A stretch of DNA of 64,000 nt, from contig NC_033622.1 of NCBI RefSeq assembly GCF_001540865.1, positions 6,521,053 to 6,585,052 on the forward strand, in the 5' to 3' direction. Under the pieces are notes generated by a model. It made no database searches. It was given only the letters and a program-made list of their open reading frames with translations, and was not told the origin of the DNA. Position 1 is the first letter of the stretch, and every line of letters starts with the position of its first letter. Position numbers and translations under genes: made by a program. Below are positions 44,920 through 56,519 of the stretch, piece by piece. This stretch comes from Ananas comosus (lineage: Eukaryota; Streptophyta; Magnoliopsida; Poales; Bromeliaceae).

Positions 44920-44924
44920 ATCTC

Positions 44925-46080
44925 TTCTCTTCGAAATTTGAAAAATCAAAACCAAAATCTAAACCACCAAGTCCCCTGTAGTTAGGTGGTAGGTACGGAA
45001 GGTGGATTTAGCATTATCGAAGATTGATACAAAGGCTGTGCAAATTAGGGATCGATCGGTACGATGTAATTGAAAATATGGTATAATTATAGATGATAGC
45101 AATTACAATATTACATTAGTGGAGATTTAAATCCCCCGACATTGGGGTGACAATGGACTAATATCTTGCAAGGGTTCTGGTTCTATAAATGCTGTCTAAC
45201 TTACATGAAAGGACCACAACCATTTTTTTCTTCAAAATTTAAGCTACTAAAAAAAATAACATTTTTAATATTTATATGCAACATTACCTACCGGTAGATT
45301 AAGAAAAATTAAAAAAAAAACAGAAAATTATTCATGTTTTTGTTGATGGGCCTTCAAAATCTACGTACAGTCCTGGAAATATTCATGCAAATCACAAAAT
45401 TTGACCTGTGATTTCTATATATAGTTTGATGTTTACAACGTGCTCTTAAAGGAAGGAAAAATAAGGTATAACTAGGACGTAAATGAACCCTTAAACCTAC
45501 CAGCAATACCTAACATCCAAACCAAACTTTGTATTGACATCCGATTCTCCGACAAAATCAATGTCATTTATTAGTTAGTTGGAGTAAATCCGAGTAACAT
45601 ACAGCACCTGAAAAATATGTAAGTTGTTTTGGATCGATCCCTCCCTTGCATCTAATTGGCTTGAATCCTACCACTTAATGCTAGCTGCTAGGTGTAAGTA
45701 ATGTCGATCGTATGCCTCTTGACCTAACTTAATTTGCCGGCCGACGGAATTTTAAATTGGGGCGATGGAAGGGTACTTTTTGAGTTAAAAGTATGAAAAA
45801 AGAAAATATCCAGTAAATGTCATAAGTTTTTTTAAAAAAAATTTATCAATTGAAATAACTGAGAACATGAAACATGACTCAATTGCATACGGTTGGTGAA
45901 ACTGGAAATGTAATTAATGGGCCTCACTAAATTAAACCTTGTAAAGCACTCAGATAATGACTTCTCTTTTACCCTACCTCATTAGCTTATCGATTGATCG
46001 ACGTCTCTCTAATTTAGGACACAAAAGTTGAAAATTCTAACAAATGAAAGAAGCATGCTGGCTCCCTGAGTTGCGTACAT
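44925..46080. other. Intergenic, no gene recognised
   Basis: AT-rich DNA right of N1. No supported coding region, RNA gene or bounded repeat. Confidence 0.4.
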
Positions 46081-47790
46081 TATTATTATTATTATTATTT
46101 TTAAGAGAAGATAGCATGCTACCGCTTCATTCAATAAGGATATGAACTAGGCTACAAACTGAGGCAGCTAGGCCTCAAATAGAAAAAAAAAACAAAAACA
46201 AAACTGGAGAATGAGCGCCCACGTGTCGCGAAGTGAGCGAGATTCAAAATCAAAGAAGGTCGCAGGGCGTTTAGAATTCTCAAAAAATCTCCTATTCCGT
46301 TCCAACCAAACTGTCCACCACGTAGCGACAATAGATCGATGCTAGTTCCCTAATTCCAATTGTACCTCCTTTTCGCCTACTTTCATCCCAAAGTGAACAG
46401 ACTGACTTACAAGTTAATAGAAACTGTTTGTTCGGGAGGAACCTGCTCAGCAAGGCTTTGATACATTGGCACTCCACGAAAAGGTGGTCCACTGTCTCGC
46501 TAACATCAAGACAGAAAACACAGCTTTCCTCCCCACTCCAGCCCCTCTTTCGCAGGTTGTCCACCGTGAGTACCTTTCTGTGTAGAACTATCCACACAAA
46601 AATCTTCACTTTCAAAGGAGCTTTAATCTTCCATATTTGGGCAAAAAAACTGTTGTGTACCCCCCGTCTTGCAGAAAGATATAAAGTGAATTGACTGTAA
46701 ATGTACCGGACCGCGTCCACCTCCAAACGACCTCGTCTGGCCTGTTGTAGGTTGAAACATCCGAGAGCGTCTATTTTAAACTTCTAGTTATGTCCAAGTC
46801 GACTTGAGAGATTGGATTGTATCCCGCCAGAATTTTACGCCATCTCCATCCGTTCTTTCCCCAGCAATCCATTACCCGAAAATTCTTGTTTACCACATTG
46901 TCGAAAACTCGTGGGAAGAGCGTGCGCAGGGAGGCTTGGTCTAACCAGATATCATTCCATAAACATACAGCACGACCATTCCCTAGTGTGTAGGTCAGGC
47001 CACAACTAAAGATATCTCTGTTCACAAGCACTCCCTTCCACCAGTAAGAGTAAGGCTTAAAGGACACGCCTGTTGGAACAAATACCGCAACGAAAATCTG
47101 ATTGTGATTAATATCTCAAATTTTAAAATTTTGAGTTTTTTTCACTAACAACGCCTTCTCTAAGTGGTTTCCTCCGGGTGTAGTAGAGACCTACGAGAAG
47201 GGGGCCCCATTGGTGTTTTCTGTTAGTGAGGAATCGCCACCACCATTTGGCTAGTAGCGCTTAATTCATATTCTCAAGGTCCAGAACTCCCAGCCCTCCC
47301 TCCATTTTACTCCTGCAGGCATACTTCCACCTAACGAGGCAGTGTCCCCCCGCTACTGAACTCCCACCTCACCAGAAAACGCCCTTCGTAAAGCCTCTAA
47401 CCGTCGTAGAACCCAATTGGGTGCTTTAAACATCGAGAAGAAGTACAGTGGCAAGTTTGAAAGGACTAAGTTAACAAGGACTAGCCTCCCTCCTTGTGAA
47501 AGAAGTTTAGATTGTCATCCTTCAATCCGCTTTTCAACCTTACCAATGACCGGCCACCAGTCCTCCCTTCGTAGACGACCGTGAGTAAGAGGGAGTCCGA
47601 GATACCGTAACGGGAAGGATCCAACTTTACACCGGAGGATCTCCGCTAGTCGCTCCCGCACATGATCTTGGCGTCCCAGGTAGAAAAGCTCATATTTGTC
47701 CCTATTGATCTTGAGACCAGACGCCCACTCGAAGACACGCCATACAAAAGGGAGGTTGCATATCTGCTTTCTTCTAGCTTCACAGTATTA
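46081..47790 (-). pseudogene. 5'-truncated L1-type LINE, 3' half of the RT protein
   Basis: Minus strand. Near 47450-47700 the translated pattern includes LRYLGLPLTHGRLRREDWW, then SKLLSQGGRLVLVN, the C-terminal region of plant L1 reverse transcriptases. 46771-47067 continues with LGNGRAVCLWNDIWLDQA. 46292-46726 is a zf-RVT domain: FFAQIWKIKAPLKVKIFVWI, then CVFCLDVSETVDHLFVEC. The 3' end near 46109 has GAATGAAGCGGTAGCATGCT and a TAA-type tail (46081-46101). It lacks the endonuclease and the catalytic RT half, and holds several stops and an 80-bp insertion at 47071-47150. Not functional. Confidence 0.85.
47071..47150 (+). mobile_element. 80-bp miniature LTR-like insertion with target duplication
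   Basis: Begins TGTTGGAACAAATACC and ends TTTTTTTCACTAACA, with perfect ACGCC duplications (47066-47070, 47151-47155). The two ends match the ends of the 0.6-kb copia-like LTR at 49970-50581, but about 530 internal bases are missing. The middle is an AT palindrome. Confidence 0.7.
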
Positions 47791-47899
47791 TTATTATTAT
47801 TATTTTAAAAAAAGACTCTCCAATTGCCTCACGCGATCTTCAACTGAAACATATATATCATTAGTTCTAGTTCCGTCTTGAGATGTTAAATACCTTCCT

Positions 47900-48040
47900 T
47901 TTTAATTTGTGAGTGTTTTTTAGTTCTTCCTTTTTTTCCTCTCTTTTCTAGAGGCCTCGCTGCCTCACTCTGTAGCCTAATTCACTATCTAATTGAATGA
48001 AGCGGTAGCATATACGCTACATTTTCTCAAAAAAAAAATG
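47900..48040 (+). mobile_element. LINE 3' end fragment with poly(A)
   Basis: CTAGAGGCCTCGCTGCCTCA...GAATGAAGCGGTAGCATA, then a short A run. It is the plus-strand counterpart of the 3' end at 46109-46170. Confidence 0.65.
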
Positions 48041-48044
48041 TTAA

Positions 48045-49096
48045 ATACCCCTTGATGATTAATTAATTAATTAATTAAAAGCCATAAAGTGTTGTTGGTA
48101 ATGACTCAACAAACTTAGATCTCAGTTCCTTAGTAACCATCCAACATTCAAAGTAATTGTTGCGCTTCGTTCAAACTTCGTACCAACCATTTGCTGATCC
48201 GTGAAAGTTGCATCTGCCTCGCAGAAGAATAAAAGCCTATTTTGGGCGCGGCGCCCACTGTTTCCTTTATTTCAGTTACGGCAATCTTTAATTAATTATA
48301 GGCATTTCACACCAAAAACAAAAAAAAAAAAAAAAATAAAAAAAAATAAAAAAATCTGAAGTTCCTGCTATCGAGGGAAATATATAGAAATGTTATTATT
48401 TCCAAGTTAGAAACAAAAGATCTTTTTTCGATGTTTCCTATTCTTATAAAACAATAAATTGCCTCGATCATATATTAAACATCATCATACCCACAAAAAA
48501 ACGCTCCAATTCCATATTGAGCCTGTTGCATGCAAATTAATTTCCGCAAAGCACCGAAATTGCAGCGAATATTTTTTTATAGACAATAAATAATTCATTT
48601 GTAAGATGCCCATTGAAACATTCCAATCGGTGTTTTTCTAATTTTTAGCCAACGAAGTGGTTGGGATAAGCAGAATAATTAAAAGGCTTTATTCAGGTGA
48701 CATTCCACCTTTCTATGATAGCTGCAGCTTCTCTCAATTTGTTTGCTAAGGAAGAGCTTCTTGGCAGAATGTTAAGCAATCCTATCCACCGACGATGGAG
48801 ATGTATGTAGGTTTGGCAGAAGCTTAGGAACGAAATGCGCATGCATAAGCTATTCTTTTGTAATTTCTGAAATAGGTATATGTTCTAAAATAAACAAATA
48901 TAAAATCAATTTTGCCTTTGATTCAAAATTGGAATTTACTTTTGGAAATGTATAGATTAAACCATTGGTCAAACTTTTAATGAAATTTCGTTTAGACCTT
49001 CAATTTGTTTCAATAAGTTACCGAACTTTAAATTCTATTTCAACCAGCTTATTTTGTTCAAGTTTCCAACTTCTCAAATAAAAAGGCAAAGTAGCA
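48045..49096. other. Intergenic AT-rich DNA
   Basis: Contains an AATT microsatellite (48055-48080) and A runs (48318-48353). No gene recognised. Confidence 0.4.
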
Positions 49097-49105
49097 GTTA
49101 ATTTA

Positions 49106-49642
49106 AGAATCCAACTATTATCCTTTTAGGAGGACGGAGAACTTCGCCTTCCTAAGTCGTTTTAGATGATAGAAATTTCAAATCAACAGTCAGAATCGGT
49201 AAAATTGATATAGAGTATTTAAAGTGTGTAGAAACTAAATTTTATAAATTTTAAAAATTATTTACATAGTGATAAAAGGATAATAAAATCGATAGTTTTT
49301 TACAGCCTATATAAGCCGTTTACTTATTTAACGGTATAGAACAATCCAAACAGTTTGAATTTTTAATAAAAAATTTTTTATACTATTTAGATAACGTTTG
49401 ATAACTCTGATCATAAATTGAAAAAGTCTAACATCTATTTTTACCGTTCATTTTTCTACTGCTCAATGAACTTGATAACGATTGATAACGAATTTTAAAA
49501 TTTTTGAAATTTAGTTTCTAAATATTTTAAATACTTTATATTAAATTTAACGGTTTCAATTATCGATTCGAAATTCCTATTATTTAAAACGACTTAGGAG
49601 GACGAAGGCCTCCGTCCTCCTAAAAGGATAGTATCTGGACTC
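49106..49642. mobile_element. MITE with long inverted repeats and 9-bp duplication
   Basis: Left end AGAATCCAACTATTATCCTT and right end (reverse complement) GAGTCCAGATACTATCCTT share TTAGGAGGACGGAG and more, about 75 bp in all. GTTAATTTA flanks both sides (49097-49105, 49643-49651), a 9-bp duplication as expected for Mutator-like elements. No coding region. The terminal repeat contains its own AGGAGGACGGAG/CTTCGCCTTCCT foldback. Confidence 0.85.
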
Positions 49643-49969
49643 GTTAATTTAGTTCCACATTATACTTAAAAGGAGGACATGGCTATTAATTTATCACTTT
49701 AATTATTAAATCAACTGTTCTAGATCATGTAGCAATTGAATTGTAGTTTTGAGATAATATAACAACTAAACTGATTATTAATTATTGTCCTATCATTTTT
49801 AGGTACTTAAATTAATCCCTCCATTGTTAACTCCATAGTGAGAAGATGAAATTAAATTTCAGTAATCCGACCAAGATAGAAATTAAAACTTAATGATTTG
49901 ATTGAAAGAAACGAAAGTTTGGTGGCCTAAACAAAACTTCACCAAAGGTTCTGTGATCCATAGTGCAGT

Positions 49970-50581
49970 TGTTGGGAAAATACCACAACAAAAATCTTAT
50001 TGTGATTAAAATCTAAATAGTTCTGTGATGAAAATTAATAAATAAATCAACATACAGATAAACACAAATATCTCAATAAAGATTTCATCTTATCCGCAAG
50101 CGTGCAAGGCACTGCCCTAAGGCGTATTTTCGTCCTTACATGCGGGATTAATCAGGAATAACATTCCAAGGTACCATCGGAAATAATCCTCCTGCGAACA
50201 CGATCGTGAAAGAGGTTGACGGAGATTTTTTCAACACCAAGTGGATAAGGAAAATGTTCGAAAAGATGAAAGATAGAAAGAATAAATGAATAAGGATTAA
50301 TCAATTATCTAATATCTTTTCTACCTACTCTGTCTGAACAGAGGAAGAAAAGAGGAAGGGAATTTCACGCTCTTTTTCGTTACGAGAACGTGATTCCGTT
50401 TGGCTGAAGAAACGGAATGGAAAAATATCCCGTTGGTTTTTTTTTCACTAAGAAAAGAAATAAAATAAATAAATAAAATAATAAACTTAACAAATAAAAA
50501 TTTCGATAAAATAGTAAATATATAAATTCAAATTTTAAATGGAATAAAATTCATTTTAAACTTTTGAGTTTTTCACCAACA
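49970..50581 (+). mobile_element. Copia-like LTR, apparently solo
   Basis: TGTTGGGAAAATACC to GTTTTTCACCAACA, with short inverted ends TGTTGG/CCAACA (the right end has CCAACA). No matching 5-bp flanks (GCAGT, ATGCC) and no primer-binding site were found. A 5'-truncated relative lies at 52775-53275. Assignment to Ty1/copia is a guess from length and ends. Confidence 0.55.
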
Positions 50582-52006
50582 ATGCCCCACAAAACTCAAA
50601 ATTTTAAAATATAATTAAAGTCAAAAAAAATTACTGGGTATTTATACTATGCAATGAGTTAGGTATCTTTAAGAAACTTAATTCCACTTAGTGTAAGTAA
50701 TTCCTTCAAAAGGAATCGGAGTGAATCAGATCTTGAATTACGTTTCTTCGACCCTAACTTCAACCACCACACATACAGTATAAAATTCTCCGTCGCAGAT
50801 TTGTGCGTTAATGGCCATACACAGTATCTTGATTTTTCATAAGAGTTTCTAAGGATAGCCCACATCCCATAGCCGCGGCCACATACGGATACTCTTATAT
50901 ATGTGGTTTTCTTCAGAAATGTGTGTAGAGTCACATCAAGTAGAAATTACCGCCTTGGATCCCATTAAAAGCTATTAACTCAACCTAATCCACTATACAG
51001 AGCACTACTCACCATAGCAATGGGATTTGAACTAAAACTCCTCTATAAAATTTGTAGAAAATAATTTTTGGCCAACCTGACAGCTTGTTTTTACCATATT
51101 GAATCTTTTTCAAATGATCTCCTATCACAAAGGTTGAGCTCCCACTGCAGGAAGGTCCTTTATGGGCAAAGCCCCATCCCCTCAATGATATCAGGACCTT
51201 AATCCTATTCAGACCTTTTATTAAGTAATCTGAAAAATTTTATTAGATCTGATAAAATTTAAAACAATAATATTATGAGAAATTAGTTATCAGATAATCT
51301 TTTATCTCAACTTTATTTGCATGACATTTAGTCTTAAAAATTTATCATTTTGGTTGAAAAATCGAGCACTAGGATCAAAATAAGTGTAAATAAGAGAACC
51401 GTCGTAACACCTAAATTTATCAAACTTATAAAAGAGCCCCCCAACAAGTTTTGAGATACACCATAATTTAACAATCAAAACATAAACTATGTTTAATTAA
51501 GTTTGGTTTAAAAGCAAGTTGATGGACCAAACATATTTAATTTTAACTAATTACTTTTAAGTAAATAGTAATGATAGAATCACAATATACTGCAATCAGC
51601 TTATAAAATTTTGACATAAGAAATGAAGCAAGCATGAATATTTGATTCCGCAGGTAAGAGGTGTCAGATTAAATATTTTGCCAAAGTTGGTTGCGATTAA
51701 ATCCCACACTTGACAATGCCTTTTTTGTTTTATACTGTAGGAAAAATATTTTTTTTTTCCACCGTAAGAATCGTACACTAAAAAAAAACATTGAAAATGT
51801 AGAAAAATCCTTTTTTTTATTTTTTTTGATAAACTACGGTTAATCAAAATCTTCGTAAAAAAAAAAGAAGTTTTTTCTATAATAGAAATAATCTCCACAC
51901 AAATTTTTTTTTAAAAAAAACCTTAATTATATATATATTGCTGTGCTGCCTTCGAAAAGGGAGAGAGAGTTTGGTCACTCTTTGAAAAAGAAATTCCTTT
52001 TTTTAA
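50582..52006. other. Intergenic AT-rich DNA
   Basis: No supported gene or bounded repeat. Several T and A runs between 51740 and 51920 create spurious frames. Confidence 0.4.
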
Positions 52007-52015
52007 AAAAAGATA

Positions 52016-52660
52016 GGCTAAATTACAGAAAACCTCCCTGTAATAACCCGCTTTTTCACTTTTCTCTCCTGACATTTAAAAACCTACACTTTGCCCCCCT
52101 GTAAAATGAAAAATGTTCACAAGTGGGTTACGGTGTGTAAAATGACCATTTTGCCTCTCGCCATTGTCGTCTTCTTCCCTATCCTCCTTAGCCGCCCCTT
52201 CGTTCGGCCACGATTCCCACCTCAATCGGCCGCGATTTCTCTCTATTTCCTTCTCCACCTGCTCCCCTTCTCCTCCTGCACCCTCGCCGCCCTCGATTTC
52301 GACGACAGTAGGAGAAACCGAGGTGGGTGACAGTAGGAGAAGGGGAAAGAAGGCGAAGGCGAGGCGGCGGAGGACGGCGAAGGGGATGTGGGTGAGGGCG
52401 AGGCAGTGGAGGACGGCGAGGCAGCTAGGCGGTGAGGCAGCGAGGAGGCGGCGAGGTGGCGAGCCGGAGGGAGGCGAAGCAACAGGGAGATGGCGGAGGG
52501 GTATTTTCGGCATAAAAATATATTTTTTAACGGAACCCTAACGATAGGGGGTGAAGTGAACATTTTTTATTTTACAGGGGGGCAAAGTGTAGGTTTTTAA
52601 ATGTCAGGGAGGGAAAGTGAAAAAGCGGGTTATTACAAGGGGGTTTTCTGTAATTTAGCC
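52016..52660. mobile_element. Mutator-like non-autonomous element with GC-rich cargo
   Basis: About 105-bp inverted ends (GGCTAAATTACAGAAAACC at 52016, its complement ending at 52660) and a perfect 9-bp duplication AAAAAGATA (52007-52015, 52661-52669), typical of Mutator-like elements. The interior (52140-52500) is GC-rich and open on both strands, unlike the surrounding AT-rich DNA, as in Pack-MULEs that capture gene fragments. The peptides are low-complexity (Pro/Ser/Leu on one strand, Arg/Gly/Glu on the other) and I do not recognise a parent gene. No transposase. Confidence 0.85.
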
Positions 52661-52774
52661 AAAAAGATATGATTTTACTGTAGATTGTTTAAAAAAAAAT
52701 TAAAAAAAAAGAAAATTTTATGGCCTGTAAATCAGAGCACGATTTAACAAAAGTTCACATTGGCCGCATTGACC

Positions 52775-53275
52775 CCCAACAATCTAAGACGTATTTCCGT
52801 CCATATGTGCGGGATTAATCGGAAATAACACTCCAAGGTACGACCAAAATTTCTCCTCTTGCGAAAACAATCGTAAAGGAGGTTGACAGAGATTCTTTCA
52901 ATACTCAATGGATAAGGAAAATATTCAAAAAATGAAAGAAGAAAGAATAAACGGATAAAAATTAATCAATTATCTAATATCTTTTCTACGTCTGAACAAG
53001 GGAGGAAAAGAAGGGGATTTCATGCTCTTTTTTGTTACGAGAAAAAGACGTATCCCGTGCAACGGAACGTGATTCCGTTTGGCTGAAGAAACGGAATGGA
53101 AAAATATCCCGTTGGTTTCTATTTCACTAAGAAAGGAAATAAAATAAATAAATTATATTAAATAAATTAATTAATAAAATTAACAAATAAAAATTACGAC
53201 AAATATTAAATAAATAAATTTAAAATTCAAATAGAATAAAATTCAAATTTTAAAATTTTGAGTTTCTCACCAACA
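52775..53275 (+). mobile_element. 5'-truncated copia-like LTR
   Basis: Matches the 3' portion of 49970-50581 (ACGTATTTCCGTCC, TGCGGGATTAATC, GAGTTTCTCACCAACA end) with noticeable divergence. Confidence 0.6.
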
Positions 53276-53681
53276 AGTGTAACTTAACTCTTCCGCAAGT
53301 AAGACCGACCGTCCCTAGCATAAGTGGCAAAGGGCTAGGTGGTTGATACCCGAGATCCCAAGTTCGAATAGTAGTTGATTCACATTTCTAGCTAAGTTTA
53401 TTCTATTTTTCAAAAAAAAAAAAATCTCCCACAAGTAAGGAAATATCATTTTGGCGGTTAGGCTGATATAGTGAGAAGGCTTTTTTTGCATAAAAGATTC
53501 ATTGGTTGGTGGAATACTATAATCTAAGAGGTGAAATTGCTCAAATGATAGATTGAAAGTTGGAAAACTTGTAAGCACCAAGTATCTGGCGCTTTTAAAA
53601 ACACCATAGCCAGATTCTCTCTCTCTATATATACACACATAGGCATTAATATAATTTTTTTATTTTTATTTTGATAATTAA
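53276..53681. other. Spacer before Helitron
   Basis: No gene or repeat recognised. Confidence 0.4.
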
Positions 53682-54676
53682 TCTATACATATAATAAAAG
53701 GCGAACCCTCGACATGCCACGCGTCGCCTCCACAGAGAGAGAGCAGAGTAGAAGGGGAGAGAGAGAGAGAGAGAGCTCAGTCTCTGCTCGCGTNCACTCT
53801 ATACATAGCTATGGCTGGATATTATGATTCTAGCTCTGCATTCTCTGTTCTATAGCTTACTGAGCTTCTTGACCTTTATCATCTTTTGATGAATGATCAA
53901 ATTGTAGTTACTTTCCTTTTTCTTCTATTAATTTCTAGGCTGTTACAAAGGCTAAGTTGGGTTACAATCCATTGGAGGTGAATCCTGAAGACATGGTCCG
54001 CTTTGCCATGGAACAGCCTCAGGTAACATATTATAATCTGATTTCTAACAGTATGTAATATTAGGGGGTGGAAACGAGCCGAGCTTGAGCTAGCTTATCT
54101 TAGCTCAAGTTTGGCTTGAAATTAATTTCGAGCCTAAATTTAGGCTCAAGTTTGGCTTGAAATTAATTCGAGCCGAGCTCGAACGAGCCTAACTTCGAAT
54201 CGAGCGAGCTCGAGTCTTAAACGAGCCGCTTGAAATTCTTAACATCATGCAATCTATAATTTAATTTTTATAGATCATTATGTAAAATTTGATACAAAAA
54301 TATGTCTAATAGTTCAACATACAAAAATAAATGCATGAAATACGGTGTTATAATATTAAGAAAAATAATTTAGGGGAAGCGACTTTGGGAGCAAGTGAAA
54401 GAGAGGGAGAGAGACAATAATTAGAGTAGGGATTTGCTGGTTTGTTTTTGTGGGCCAGCAAATATGCCCAATAACCTAACTCTGTATGCATATAACTAAA
54501 TGCATAATATATATTATTATATATAATTAAAATATATATTATATATAATTTTATATTTAATTTTTTTTATGTTTACAATTTTAACTTAGATCTTAAAATA
54601 AAAAAATTAAACAAGTTTGATCAAAATATTTGAAAAATTACGTAAATTTCCCGCCGCGAAGCGCGGCCTTCACTAG
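53682..54676 (+). mobile_element. Non-autonomous Helitron carrying a captured exon
   Basis: 5' end TCTATACATATAATAAAAGG and 3' end CCGCGAAGCGCGG hairpin followed by CTTCACTAG, inserted between A (53681) and T (54677). These are the diagnostic Helitron ends: 5' TC, a 3' hairpin and CTRR, and an AT target with no duplication. It has no Rep/helicase coding capacity, so it would need an autonomous partner. One N at 53794. It contains an exon-like segment at 53939-54022. Confidence 0.85.
53939..54022 (+). pseudogene. Captured exon-like fragment inside Helitron
   Basis: 84 bases, 28 open codons, preceded by TTAATTTCTAG (acceptor) and followed by GTAACA (donor). The peptide reads [20 protein letters not shown] and continues RFAMEQPQ. 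Codon use is that of a normal plant gene, with no stop, in an otherwise non-coding AT-rich element. I do not recognise the parent protein with confidence. Confidence 0.6.
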
Positions 54677-54937
54677 TATGTAATAATAATTGAATTTCAT
54701 ATTTGGTATATTAAATAGTTGCGGGAACTGGATCTCGATTTCTTTTAGCAGTGTGGTTTTGGTTTTGAATTTTTATATCCAACCGGGTTTGTCAAAGGGT
54801 TTCGCTTTCAATTTTTTATTTGGTTCGGTTTTAGTTTTCAAAATATCCTATCCCAAAACTGGTCCATTGACATTCCTAAGCACATTAAACAATTTATCAT
54901 TTAATTAGCTGCTTAACTATAATTAAAAGAGAGATCT

Positions 54938-55475
54938 CGTTTGGTATTGTGTTTTTATTTTTTTATTTTTTAAAATACTAATTCTATATAATTTAATATT
55001 TTGGTAGAAATTTTTTTCTTTTATTGTTATAGTTGGCCATTTTACAGAGTTGAGCTAGAGTACTCTCAAAAGCACTAAGGGGGTAGTGCTTGTGAGTTTT
55101 TAACTATTGGATGGATAGATGTAGGATTAAAATGATGATGGTAGGTAGGTGAAATAGTGTTTGATTCAATAGGTATTAGTAATTAAGGAGTAGATCCAAG
55201 GGCTAGAAATTTAGAAACACCAAGGGATTGGTGCTTCTAAAAGTATTTTAGCTCAATTCCCATTTTACAATACATCCGTTTAAGTAATGTATGATAACTT
55301 ATTTTCCAAAAAAAAAAATAGAAATAAAAAAATTATTTTGAAATTTTAATTTTGTAATGAATTAAACTCGTTGGATGAAATAAATGCAATCAATCCACTG
55401 TCAATTTCTACACCTTTTGATATGCAAAATGTTATTTTAAAAAATAAAATAAAAAACACAATATCAAACGAGACT
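54938..55475. mobile_element. MITE with TCTCGTTTGRTATTGTG ends, host of another MITE
   Basis: Left TCTCGTTTGGTATTGTGTTT and right complement TCTCGTTTGATATTGTGTTT, about 40-bp inverted ends followed by A/T-rich runs. It is interrupted by the MITE at 55042-55260. The exact flanking duplication is unclear. Confidence 0.6.
55042..55260. mobile_element. MITE, GAGCTAG...TACT type with subterminal hairpin
   Basis: Left GAGTTGAGCTAGAGTACTCT then AAGCACTAAGGGGGTAGTGCTT. The right end complement GAATTGAGCTAAAATACTTT mirrors it. Outer motif and hairpin placement match the MITEs at 18115 and 56259, although the hairpin sequence differs. Confidence 0.7.
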
Positions 55476-55704
55476 AAAGATGTCAACGGGTTTGATTTGA
55501 ATTGGATTTTCAATATCCGAACCTGAACCTGACAACCAAACTTGAAACACGAACCAGAACCCAAATTCGATGAATTTTAAAACTCCACACCAAAATCGGA
55601 ACCGGACCCAAAATGTGATATACGAACCCGAAACAAATATTTTTCTTTACCATATTTCAAAATATATTATATTAAATCTAAATTTTCACACACACACACA
55701 CATA

Positions 55705-56158
55705 TCTATACTAGATATAAAAGCGTGAGTTTTGAATTTTTTTCTCTTTCCCAAAATGCCGATCCCTATTAATATAATTCCATTCATTCAACTTTAATAG
55801 AATAAATCACAGCCGTACAATTTTTATTTTATTTTTAAATTATCATAAAATATATTAATTTTTAGTCATTCGATCTAATCCAATGACTGACGAATTAAGT
55901 ATCTGTCACTTTTTTTTACCTAAATTGCCTTTAAATAATACGTATCAAATTTCACTTTTTATATGTGTGTCATATCTCCAACCGCCGCCAACATAATATC
56001 ATATTTTATCACAAATAATACGCATTTCTTAAATATTTTCATTCTCACACGTAATATCCGCCACCTATATAATATCCAATCACATAATACCTTCCGCATA
56101 TATAATATTTAATCATATATTTTTAAAAGTGAATATATAAAAATTATCTCAATTTTAC
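55705..56158 (+). mobile_element. Helitron 5' part, cut by assembly gap
   Basis: TCTATACTAGATATAAAAGC at an A/T site, then GTGAGTTTTGAATTTTTTTC. About 300 bases match 56523-56820. Runs into the 20-N gap. Confidence 0.6.
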
Positions 56159-56159
56159 C

Positions 56160-56179
56160 NNNNNNNNNNNNNNNNNNNN
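56160..56179. other. Assembly gap (20 N)
   Basis: Run of N between two copies of the same Helitron 5' sequence, bordered on the right by TA and GA microsatellites (56180-56258). Confidence 0.98.
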
Positions 56180-56258
<79 letters not shown>

Positions 56259-56261
<3 letters not shown>

Positions 56262-56485
56262 CTAGCCTGTAATACTATTAATAGCACCAAGCTATTGATG
56301 CTATCAGTTTGTTAGTCCTTGGATTGAGAAATGTGCGGTTAGGATGAAGTGGGTCCCCTAGAGTTGAGTGGGTGGTTGATTGAATAGTATAATCTAACGG
56401 GTAAAAATAATCAAAGGGTGAAATCTAACGGCGGAAAATTTGATAGCACCAAATCCTTAGTGCTATCAATAGTATCCCAGCCGGA

Positions 56486-56487
<2 letters not shown>
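56259..56487. mobile_element. Complete MITE, ATAGCACC family
   Basis: Left GAACTAGCCTGTAATACTAT...ATAGCACCAAG, right end complement GAGTCCGGCTGGGATACTAT...ATAGCACTAAG. The inner part includes AGAGTTGAGTGGGTGG. A truncated copy is at 18774-18935. Bordered by TA runs. Confidence 0.8.

Positions 56488-56512
<25 letters not shown>

Positions 56513-56519
<7 letters not shown>

Noticed and set aside
13425..44924. A clear 5-bp target duplication for the N1 element
   Set aside because: ATCCT and ATCTC agree in only three positions, so I do not claim a duplication.
46428..46694. Plus-strand open frame of 88 codons
   Set aside because: Antisense of the LINE zf-RVT domain, which is the better supported reading.
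52076..52563. Pro/Ser-rich and Arg/Glu-rich proteins inside the 52016-52660 element
   Set aside because: Low-complexity frames on both strands running into the terminal inverted repeats. Kept only as evidence of GC-rich cargo, not as genes.
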